A stretch of 64,000 nucleotides of DNA from positions 1,426,001-1,490,000 of the forward strand of contig OZ037845.1 in assembly GCA_964035575.1 (NCBI GenBank), in the 5' to 3' direction. The DNA is from Rhynchopus sp. YZ270_cl-10 (taxonomy: Eukaryota > Euglenozoa > Diplonemea > Diplonemida > Diplonemidae). Positions 42,824 to 50,415 of this stretch are shown in pieces. The notes beneath the pieces are model-generated. The model had not been told where the DNA came from and searched no databases. It saw nothing but the letters and a program-made list of their open reading frames with translations. The first letter of the stretch is position 1; each line of letters opens with the position of its first letter. The translations under genes and the position numbers were made by a program.

Positions 42824-43609
42824 ATGGTATTCTGTGTTCTGGAAAGCATCGCTTTGTGGAATGGAGGGTTGCTTCTTGTTGATGCGCATATGGCACGTCT
42901 CCGGGGCACATTGCTCCGGCTTCAGGCATCTGAGGCTGGGTGGGGTGGTATTGGGAGTGTAGATAGCGTGATAGAACGTTCTCTTGCTGCGTTGTTGGCG
43001 TATGCAGATATGCAGGTAAAGGAAGGGCATATGATGATACGGCTTTTAGTTGATTCTGCAGGACACCCGGAGGTCAATCATAGAGAGCTTCCTACTAAGG
43101 GGGCGCCGTTGATGTGTCTTCCTAGAGAAGGAGGTGGAGGTGGAGGTGGAGGTGGAGGTGGAGGTGGAGGTGGAGGTGGAGGTGGAGGTGGAGGTGGAGG
43201 TGGAGGTGGAGGTGGAGGTGAAGGTGAAACTACCTACCCATCTGTCAAGGTGGAGCTTGCAGAGGAGCGTGCAGACACCGGGTCTTTCTTTTATGTCAAC
43301 AAAACCACAGAGCGTTCCCACTACGCACCTCCCTTCAACGCACGCACCGAAGGCGTCTTTGACGTTCTTCTTATAAACACCGCAGGGTACGTGACAGAGG
43401 GGACGTTCAACAGCTTGGCCTATCTTATGGACGGTGTGTGGTATACCCCTCCCGAGAAGGATGGGCTTCTCCCGGGTGTTTTGCGTGCAACATTGTTGGA
43501 GGCAGGCGACCTGAAGGAACGCTCCGTCACGCCAGAGGCGTTGCGTTGTGTGGAGAGGTTGGTGGTCTTCAATTCGGTGCGTGGGGTGGCGGTGGCGACT
43601 CTAGTGTAG
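42824..43609 (+). CDS. Class IV aminotransferase, 4-amino-4-deoxychorismate lyase-like, with polyglycine insert
   Basis: The gene has one exon and 261 residues, usual for PabC-type lyases. Residues 1-95 form the small N-terminal domain (L-E-S-I-A-L-W-N-G-G-L-L-L-V-D-A-H-M-A-R-L). Then come 30 consecutive glycines (residues 103-132). The PLP-binding region follows, F-F-Y-V-N-K160-T-T-E-R-S-H-Y, where K160 aligns with the Schiff-base lysine of PabB-PabC fusions, then E-G-T-F-N-S and T-P-P-E-K-D-G-L-L-P-G-V-L-R. The enzyme would convert aminodeoxychorismate to p-aminobenzoate and pyruvate in folate synthesis; a branched-chain or D-amino-acid aminotransferase is less likely given the L-P-G-V-L-R and N-S-V-R-G motifs. 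The polyglycine falls between the two domains, where a loop could tolerate it. Confidence 0.8.
   Translation: MVFCVLESIALWNGGLLLVDAHMARLRGTLLRLQASEAGWGGIGSVDSVIERSLAALLAYADMQVKEGHMMIRLLVDSAGHPEVNHRELPTKGAPLMCLPREGGGGGGGGGGGGGGGGGGGGGGGGGGGGGGEGETTYPSVKVELAEERADTGSFFYVNKTTERSHYAPPFNARTEGVFDVLLINTAGYVTEGTFNSLAYLMDGVWYTPPEKDGLLPGVLRATLLEAGDLKERSVTPEALRCVERLVVFNSVRGVAVATLV
43130..43219 (+). repeat. In-frame hexanucleotide repeat, (GGAGGT)15
   Basis: Fifteen perfect GGAGGT units encode 30 glycines inside the aminodeoxychorismate-lyase-like gene. The perfect repetition suggests recent expansion and likely length variation between strains. Confidence 0.95.
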
Positions 43610-43760
43610 ATTTATCCCCCTTCCCTTTTTTTTGGCCTCAAAGAGGTTTCCTCTTCGGCCAGGTACTCAGTGGGAGTGTATTGCAATAAAAATATCACAG
43701 AATATTTATTTCGACTCTTCAACCTAATGCCCCCCCAATCACAGACCATTTACACAAAAT

Positions 43761-45377
43761 ATGGGTTTCGTTGATTCACTACAAAAGAAGCAGAGCGGGC
43801 TCTGCATTGAAGGGACCGTACAAAGCACAACCGGAGTTGAACGAACAAAACATGGCCAGCGCAAGCTTGGTCTGCTTCTCCAAGGGGAAGGAAAGGATGT
43901 GCGACCAAATATCATTGAAGTTATTCTACACGACCTTTGGGCAGATGCAATGTGCTTTTTGGAGGTTGGCGATAAAATCAGTTGCGACCGCTTTGAAATT
44001 GACGTTACGAATGACCCATTTAAACCCTTTTGTGCTATCGTCACGGATTCCTCTGAGATTGCGGTGATCCGTTCTCGTACTATTACTGTTAATGCGCTGA
44101 ATGTTGGGTCGTTCATCTTTCAGAATGAGGATACGAGGGTACGCCAGGCATCGAACACCACACCACACGAGGTTAAACTCGAAGGTCACAACCAATTCTT
44201 TAAGATGGGGCAGTACTACGACGTGGTCTTTGGCAACGTCGGAGACTTCAACGCAGCAGGAACATTTGTCCTCCGTCTCCTTGCACAGCGCTCTGCCTGC
44301 AACGTCCTCGATGTCGCCTGCGGGACGGGCCTCTTCTCCTTCTTCCTCCGGTACTATGACCTCAAAGTGACCGGGCTAGACTCTTCTCACGTCCTTCTCG
44401 ATATTGCGAAAGAGAAACTCCGATTTCAATTAGAAACAGAACCATCTCCGAAGCCTGCAACACGCTTTTTGCTTGCAGATATGACGACGTTTGAGGTAGA
44501 AAAGGAGAACTATGTAGCCCCAAAACCAACCAAAACCGTTGCCAAAACTGATGCAGAGCTTAATGAGGATGCTGCCAACGCCAACACCAACGCCAACGCT
44601 GCTGAAGACAATACCAACACGATTATCACTAAAGATACCACGAAATCTGATAAACGCAAACGTCGTGGCGAAGAGCGTGATGATGACGCCACTGCGACGA
44701 ATCTCTTTGGCGCTAAGAAGGACCGGCAGCAGCAGCTTCAACGTGACAACAACAACACCGCCACAGCAACCACAGAACTCCTCACCACAACCCACGAAGA
44801 CGACTCTGACATCGACGACGCCGACTCCATCGAGGAGCCCGAAGTCTCCCCCTGGGACCACCTCGAGCAGTTTGACGGCGCCATCTGCATCGACTCCCTC
44901 CGCTACCTCCCCTCCATCGAGGCCGTCCGTCTTGCCATTCGCCGAATCTGGTTCCACCTTGAACAAAAAGGCATGCTCATTGTTGACATCCCCAATGTTC
45001 ACGTACAAGGTGCCTTCCGAACGAAGCAGGAGGTCTTCAGTTATAAAATTTCGTCAACGTCGCTCGCAATATCTGCAGCGCAAATAGACGAAGGGACATT
45101 AGATGTGATTAAGAGAACGTACAATGCGGTGGACCATAAGAGGCGTATCGAGTACATGGCGTCGGCACTGCAGAAGTCGCAGCAGAAGGAACACTACCTT
45201 GCTTCATTCGAAGAGTCGTGTGAAGACCTTCTGGTTCCCCCAGCAGAGTTCGAGGCCATCCTCAAGGAGGAGATGTTCGACATACAAAGCATGTTTGGCG
45301 ACCTCAACGGCGGTTCCTACAACCCACGCACCTCAGAGCGAAGAGTGTACCTCTGTTTGCGGAGGGATCTGATGTAG
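43761..45377 (+). CDS. OB-fold-like domain fused to a SAM-dependent methyltransferase
   Basis: A single exon encodes 538 residues. Residues ~10-100 have an OB-fold pattern (C-I-E-G-T-V-Q, K-L-G-L-L-L, I-E-V-I-L-H-D-L-W, F-L-E-V-G-D-K-I), similar in strand order to nucleic-acid-binding OB folds such as POT1/TEBP. Residues ~150-250 begin a class I methyltransferase: F-N-A-A-G-T-F-V then motif I V-L-D-V-A-C-G-T-G (about 180) and the acidic end of strand 2 (G-L-D). A low-complexity insert rich in N, T, D and K spans ~255-355, after which the fold resumes with F-D-G-A-I-C-I-D-S-L-R-Y-L and G-M-L-I-V-D-I-P. Substrate unknown; an OB fold would suit RNA or DNA. The spacer upstream is only 151 bp. Confidence 0.7.
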   Translation: MGFVDSLQKKQSGLCIEGTVQSTTGVERTKHGQRKLGLLLQGEGKDVRPNIIEVILHDLWADAMCFLEVGDKISCDRFEIDVTNDPFKPFCAIVTDSSEIAVIRSRTITVNALNVGSFIFQNEDTRVRQASNTTPHEVKLEGHNQFFKMGQYYDVVFGNVGDFNAAGTFVLRLLAQRSACNVLDVACGTGLFSFFLRYYDLKVTGLDSSHVLLDIAKEKLRFQLETEPSPKPATRFLLADMTTFEVEKENYVAPKPTKTVAKTDAELNEDAANANTNANAAEDNTNTIITKDTTKSDKRKRRGEERDDDATATNLFGAKKDRQQQLQRDNNNTATATTELLTTTHEDDSDIDDADSIEEPEVSPWDHLEQFDGAICIDSLRYLPSIEAVRLAIRRIWFHLEQKGMLIVDIPNVHVQGAFRTKQEVFSYKISSTSLAISAAQIDEGTLDVIKRTYNAVDHKRRIEYMASALQKSQQKEHYLASFEESCEDLLVPPAEFEAILKEEMFDIQSMFGDLNGGSYNPRTSERRVYLCLRRDLM

Positions 45378-45490
45378 TGGTGCAGCTTAGAGACGCCCCC
45401 CTGCCGAAAGGTTCCAGGGGGGGTGACTTTTCATGTTTACACAAGTTTTTTAAACAAAAGTAGAAGACATTTTTTTTTGTAGTCTTTCAA

Positions 45491-46090
45491 AGCAGGGTTT
45501 TCGCGTAGGCTTTTGGTCCCCCCGCCCGGGGGGACCAAATTTTGAAAATCGCAAAAAAAAAAAAAAAAAAAAAAAAAAAGGGAGAAAATGCAGCATGAGG
45601 CACACTGGGTAGTACGGTGCGACGCACGGTTTCATATGCACCTGTGACCCCATCGTGAGCAGCAATCGGTTCGATTAGTCCAAAGAAGACAGAAAAAGGA
45701 GGAGAAAAAAAAGGACGTAGCGTACCGTGCGCCTGCGGCGCTGAATTGTTTCTCACCAGTGCACACAATCAAATGGAGTCCCAAGGTTTTGCGCGACTCC
45801 TCAAATTGTCTGCACCTACCCAACAAACACCATCACCGTCTCAGCTTCCTTCACGAGCCGTTCAGAAAGTAGCGTACCGTGCGCCTGCGGCGCTCTTGCT
45901 GTCTTCGTTAAAACAAAAGCACGTTGGCAAAACTGCGAATCGTGACAATTTTTTTTCGCCTGCGGCGCCCACCTCCCTCCCCTCTCCTTCCTGTGGTTGC
46001 AGGGAGTCGCGCGCGCGAAGCGCGCGCGACGGCTCGGAGAAAGCGGGGGGACCAAATTTTGAGACCAAAAACCAAGCGGAAGCCCTGCTT
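45491..46090. mobile_element. ~600-bp foldback element, hAT-like ends
   Basis: AGCAGGGTTTTCGCGTAGGC at the left is mirrored by an end reading GCGGAAGCCCTGCTT at the right, and GGTCCCCCCGC/GCGGGGGGACC pairs continue inward. CCGTGCGCCTGCGGCG occurs twice (near 45727 and 45880) and a third time inverted in the element at 49434. The flanks (CTTTCAAA and CTTTCCCA) match at only six of eight bases, so the target duplication is uncertain. No transposase is present. Confidence 0.5.
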
Positions 46091-46391
46091 TCCCAACGAT
46101 TCTGACAATCTCAGCACCCAGGAGCATTTCCCAGATATTAAGAGCTTGCACCCTTCATTGCACAGAGTGCATTCCAATTCAGTGTGCATGGGTGGCAGGG
46201 TGTTGTTTTCTTCTCAATTCTCAACGGTATCGATCGACTAGTCAATCGCGGGTAGAAAACTTTGCACCCCAAAAACCCTCAACAACGCCCGCCAAAAGGC
46301 GCCCCTTGTTTCTGGGAGTTGGTTCTCGTGTTTGATACCTGCACAGCAGGCATTCCTCTGAGTCCATCGCTGTGACCCAACTTACCTCTGT
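46091..46391. other. Short unique spacer
   Basis: No gene or repeat recognised. Sequence related to the leader of the 2303-bp array units begins at about 46392. Confidence 0.4.
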
Positions 46392-46448
46392 CCCTTCCCG
46401 CTAACACCACTTCCACAACAGATATCAAAAATCCACAGTACTGCTAAA

Positions 46449-47527
46449 ATGCTTCGTTCTGCAGTGGTTCTGAGTATGTTCGCAGCAGTGTCTGCAGGTC
46501 CCCCATGCTGGACAATGTGGACTGTGGAGTGAACGAGTGGTGCCGCCCTCAGCTTCACAACGCAGCCTCCTGCCTCTGGTCCATCAGGTACTGCACCCCG
46601 AAGCGTGACATCGGTGACCCCTGCACCGGTTTCGGGGGTTGCGAGGCCGAGCGCTGCAAAGACGGCCTCACCTGCGAGAAGGGCGTCTGCACCGCACCCA
46701 AGCGCGAAAGATGCACTCTGAATTGCGGCACTGTCGTCCGTGAAGGATGGGGTGGAAACGACGAGGGTTCCAACGCCTGCAACACCTGCGACTGCCTTGA
46801 GGGTGGACTTCTTCGCTGCACACGTGAAACGTGCCTGGACGCACCGTGCCCGCCAAAGAAAAAGTCCTGCGAGCTTCAGTGCGGAACTGTTGTTTACGAC
46901 GGATGGGCTGTTGTGGACGAGGGCTCCAACGACTGCAACATTTGCACTTGCACTGACGGCGCTCTCGCATGCAGCAAGAACGAATGCATTGGCAGCAAGG
47001 AGTGCCCGAAGCCTGAAACCTGCACCCTGAAGTGCGGCACTGTTGTCCCTGTCGGATGGAGTGGACTAGATGAGGGCTCGAACGCCTGAAACACATGTTC
47101 CTGCACTGACAGTGGAAACCTTGACTGCATAGGCTGCACAGAATGCACACCACAGAAATTGTGCCTGGACGTGCCATGCCGAACAAAGAAGTCTTGTGAG
47201 CTTCAGAGCGGAGATTTTGTTGCTGACGGATGGACTGGAAAGGGTGTCGATGACTGCACCACCTGCACCTGCACTGACGGCGGCCTTGAATGCACCAAGA
47301 TCGCAAGCTTTGACAGCGAGGAGGAAGAGTGCCTGAAGCCTGAACCCACCTGCACCCTTCCGGGATGTGGCACCGTTGTCCCTGTCGGATGGAGTGGACT
47401 GGACGGGGGTTACAACAACTGCAACTCCTGTGACTGCCTTGAGGGTGGAGTTCTTCGCTGCACGCTGCTGACGTGCGGTGTTATGCCTTGCCTGGAGATG
47501 CGGAGGACTCACGGCAACAGACGTTGA
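46449..47527 (+). pseudogene. Decayed paralogue of the array cysteine-rich gene
   Basis: The leader from about 46392 and the signal-peptide codons from the ATG at 46449 are nearly identical to the array units, and so are about 70 bases after the end (47524-47591). Between them lies a diverged gene with the same N-terminal Cys-rich region and about five repeats in place of eight. The frame is lost soon after the signal peptide, and a TGA interrupts the third repeat. TGA ends other genes here, so read-through is unlikely. Several structural cysteines are also replaced (for example L-Q-S-G for L-Q-C-G). The base three before the ATG is A, as in array unit 1. Confidence 0.8.
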
Positions 47528-47878
47528 GGGGACACTGCTGGGAGCACAGTTGCATAATCCTTGCTAGTCTTCAAACGTACCTTATTTTGAAGGCTGTTTC
47601 TTTCCTTATCCCTTTAACACTACTGTACAGCACTGTCCGTACTATCACGAAGAGTGAAATTGTGGCCCGATTTGGAGTTACGATAATATTCACCCCTCTC
47701 AGTGTTCTTCGGAACTGCAACGCATATGAGCATTATTTTTTCTGTTTGAGTTCGGGTTGTATCCCGTTCAGTCCTCCCCCCGCGGGATGGTACTACTGAG
47801 CTGGGGTAAACTGAGCATTGCTGGGTTGCTTTTGCACTTACACCCGGTATTTCGCTTTTTTTCTGATAGGGATTTGCA

Positions 47879-48047
47879 CAGGGGTGTCGCTAATTCTGGG
47901 AAATTTTCGATATTTACAACAAATAAAAAAATAAGAGGGGACGATGCCAGTGGATAAAAAAAACTCCATTATTCGGGGAATATAGGGGGGGTTTTGTTTT
48001 TGGTTTCGAAAAGTCGGGCCCCTGTCCCCGATTTCGCGACACCCCTA
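47879..48047. mobile_element. 169-bp hAT-like mini-element
   Basis: CAGGGGTGTCGC at the left and GCGACACCCCTA at the right are inverted with one terminal mismatch. The flanks GATTTGCA (47871-47878) and GATTTACA (48048-48055) agree at seven of eight bases, consistent with an aged 8-bp duplication. Confidence 0.7.
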
Positions 48048-48271
48048 GATTTACACTTCACTCCCTCTTTTACACTCCCCTGTGTTTTTGACCCACAGTT
48101 GCCTTGGAGATGGCCAGAAGTTTGCCAATGAGTTTTTTGTGCGAAATTTTATACACAAGACTATTACGAGTCGGACCCCCTATGACCCCCCATGTTACAT
48201 TACCCCTGTGCAGAGTAAACAGCGACCATGTGTTGTTTTTATTTACAAAACTTGAAAAGAGATTTCTTTGG

Positions 48272-48368
48272 GTTGAGGATGGTCTGCATCTATACCTTTG
48301 AAATTCATTTGCCTTCGGGCTACCTTGTGTACAGAACCCGTCCTCGGACAGGTGATTGTCGAAACTAC
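48272..48368 (+). other. Duplicated 97-98-nt block, candidate structured RNA or 5' regulatory element, copy 2
   Basis: Second copy of the block at 12621-12718. GAGGA/TCCTC and GACA/TGTC are kept; the middle stem TCTATAC/GTACAGA has one mismatch. About a dozen substitutions are concentrated in the predicted internal loop (TTTGCCTTCGGGCTACC). It lies 268 bp upstream of a small ORF. Confidence 0.4.
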
Positions 48369-48636
48369 AAAAAACAGGAAATCCTGTGGTAGGCTCCATG
48401 AACAGGGCTGAATATGGGTAGTTCCGTGCTATTCACAGAATTTGATAGGCGATTGAGCGTATCTAACACAACCAAAACAAAAGAAAGTACAAGAAGGGGA
48501 AGAGAAATGCAGGAAAAAATAGACGAAGAGAAAAACAAAGATATTTTGACAAAGGGCCAATAAAATATACCCCACCTCCCCTACCTCCCCCCTACCTCCC
48601 CCTACCTTACACCTCCAAAGGAAAGAAAACCTCAAA

Positions 48637-48906
48637 ATGATTTTTGGCAGAGTGTTGCCGATGGCGGGCCGGCGTGGATGCGCTGGGTTCGTGCGCATCC
48701 CTGGTGTGGTCATGCGTGGACAGGGTGCGTTTGAGGCACAGATGCGCTCCTTCGGTACAGGCCTCATGCTCTCTGAGGCTGAGATGGACGAGCTTACAGG
48801 CAGAGCCATGACCAGCGGTGAATGCTGCACCCTCGTCAGCCAATCACTCCAAATGCACTGCTCCATGAGCATGTGTACGGGGATAGACAGAGCCGCTAAA
48901 TGCTGA
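48637..48906 (+). CDS. Small hypothetical protein, 89 residues
   Basis: An ATG-initiated frame with balanced, GC-rich codon use, unlike the A/T-rich flanks, and preceded by a C/T-rich leader like those of other genes here. The product is G/M/C-rich with seven cysteines in the C-terminal half (E-C-C-T-L, M-H-C-S-M-S-M-C, K-C at the end). It resembles no family I know and has no signal peptide. It may be a single-exon small gene or one exon of a larger one. Its position downstream of the duplicated 98-nt block parallels the arrangement at 12.6-13.0 kb. Being open for only 270 bp, it could also be chance. Confidence 0.4.
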   Translation: MIFGRVLPMAGRRGCAGFVRIPGVVMRGQGAFEAQMRSFGTGLMLSEAEMDELTGRAMTSGECCTLVSQSLQMHCSMSMCTGIDRAAKC

Positions 48907-48963
48907 ATGACGCGAGCTCTCTAAAAACACCAGAAGTTATTCCGTGGGAAGAATGAAGGAAGA

Positions 48964-49027
48964 TGGTCAGACCAGAGGGAAGAGGAGAAAATTCTCTGCC
49001 ACACTCTGGGATGAGGTGTGCCGTCTG
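48964..49027 (+). repeat. Duplicated ~62-nt two-hairpin block, copy 1
   Basis: Starts with GGTCAGACCAGAGGG and ends with CACACTCTGGGATGAGGTGTG then CCGTCTG. A closely similar block lies at 53714-53776. GGTC/GACC and CACAC/GTGTG can each pair. Confidence 0.5.
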
Positions 49028-49111
49028 TAAGTATCCCATTTTTTTTTGTAGATATTTTTTGGGGGTGTTTTGTCGATACAAAAAGGGGGTGGATGGAGTT
49101 GAGTTTTGTGA

Positions 49112-49155
49112 AGTACACTGTCATGAGCGGGAGTTGTGTATTTCAAGTCAAAAAA
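49112..49155 (+). repeat. Hairpin unit (GGTAC...TTTGTATTTCA subfamily)
   Basis: AGTACACTGTCATGAGCGGG then AGTTGTGTATTTCAAGTCAA. It has no T run, being followed by A's, so the T tract is not universal. Confidence 0.5.
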
Positions 49156-49433
49156 GTGGCGTAAGACTGCTCTGTGGTTCGAATAGTTTTTTTCTTAAAT
49201 AATCCGAAAAATGAAAACGGATAGCGCATACCTCATTACCTATAGGTATTCCCTGCCTCACCTGGGATACCTACAACAACAACAACAAAGGGTTGCAAAA
49301 TAAAGCAAAAATGGGGGGACAAAAATTGGGGTCTGATGCAAAATAAGGTGCGGAACATTGGTTTTCAGCGGCCTTACGGAGGAAGGGTTTACTGTCGGCT
49401 TTTTGGTTTTTTTTTTTTTTTTCAGGTGTTGAA

Positions 49434-49731
49434 CAGGCTCTCCGCTAGGATTTCCGATTTTGAAAATATTCTGTTGATGGTCCACGTTGGTGGGGTACAT
49501 GCTTGCACCGCAGGCGCACGGTACGCAACTTTTTTTTTTACCAACGCCCGATTTTGACTTTTTTGGGACGTTTGAGCACTCACCTCTCCATATCTTCTTC
49601 TCCTGAGCTTTTTTGACAGGTAGAACGGGTCTGAACCACTCAGCAGAACTTTTTTTTTTTTTCTTTTTTTCCCCATTTTCAAAAAGTTCTGTTGACAATC
49701 AACAGAACTTTAGTACCTAGCGGAGTGCCTG
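49434..49731. mobile_element. 298-bp hAT-like non-autonomous element
   Basis: CAGGCTCTCCGCTAGG and CCTAGCGGAGTGCCTG are inverted with one mismatch in 16. The 8-bp sequence GTGTTGAA is perfectly repeated on both sides (49426-49433 and 49732-49739). It carries the CGCAGGCGCACGGTACGC block in the orientation opposite to the copies at 45.7-45.9 kb, and a GTTCTGTTGA/TCAACAGAAC hairpin near its right end. Confidence 0.85.
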
Positions 49732-50228
49732 GTGTTGAATTACTTTTCAGGTATACCTTCTATTCAGTAGAATAGAAAGTAGATGAAAAAAAATTTTCAC
49801 AAAAAAATCAGCATACCGCCAGCAACCCTGAGTACCACAACACAGCAGTGCTCTGCTGATGCAGATTGATTATTATTGCTGTGGGGGGGAAAATATATAT
49901 TGGGGGGTGGGGGTGGGTGACACACACATTGTCCCAAGAAAATGGGTATTTTTTTTCTCTTCCGTCATCGTCTTGTACATTCAAACATTCAGACACCCCC
50001 TCCTCGACCCCTTTTTAACACCATCCCCTATGCTTTTCAAAAAGCACTGCATTCGGTCGAGCACCTCGTATACCTGCACACTATTCTATCGAACGCAAAG
50101 TTGCCGATTTGCGCCACCGCTGGGGACTTTCTGGAGGGGGTTTTTATTTGACACTCCGTGGGGGGTTCGACAACCCGCGGTGTCAGCACCTCCCAGAGAC
50201 GTTTTGCACTATCAACTTCACTTTATTT

Positions 50229-50285
50229 AGGTACACTGTCACGAGAGAGAGAGGGCTTTGTTGTATTTCAAGTCAACCCCCTTTA
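50229..50285 (+). repeat. Hairpin unit (GGTAC...TTTGTATTTCA subfamily)
   Basis: GGTACACTGTCACGAGAG is expanded by extra GAGAG, then GGGCTTTGTTGTATTTCAAG. It lies 130-187 bp upstream of the cullin start. Confidence 0.6.
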
Positions 50286-50415
50286 TTTTGGCCAACGTAG
50301 GGCTTTTAGCACCCAGCACTTTTATCGATAAGGTACGGTACAATGACCTATCTCCCTTCCTCCCTCCATCCTTCATACCCTTCAGCCCCCCTCCCCCTTC
50401 CCCCCTACACAACGC

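Larger units (their letters stand above)
47592..48636. other. Spacer with a hAT-like element and a duplicated structured block
   Basis: Begins with the block shared with about 24830-24880, then the 169-bp element at 47879-48047 and the 98-nt block at 48272-48368. The last 150 bases are an A-rich then C/T-rich leader. No gene was seen. Confidence 0.5.
48907..50415. other. Spacer upstream of cullin-1
   Basis: Contains the 62-nt block at 48964-49027, hairpin units at 49112-49155 and 50229-50285, and the hAT-like element at 49434-49731. The last 60 bases before the cullin ATG are C/T-rich. No gene was seen. Confidence 0.5.

Noticed and set aside
46505-47089. Functional shorter cysteine-rich gene starting at an internal ATG
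   Set aside because: It would lack the signal peptide that is still encoded just upstream in another frame, and it stops inside a repeat. Decay explains this better.
46505-47527. TGA read as an amino acid in this organism
   Set aside because: TGA ends IFT172, the nicolin-1-like gene and the coiled-coil gene at the expected family lengths.
49170-49190. GGTTCGAAT resembling a B box
   Set aside because: No A box or cloverleaf upstream; it is preceded by a hairpin unit and followed by a T run.
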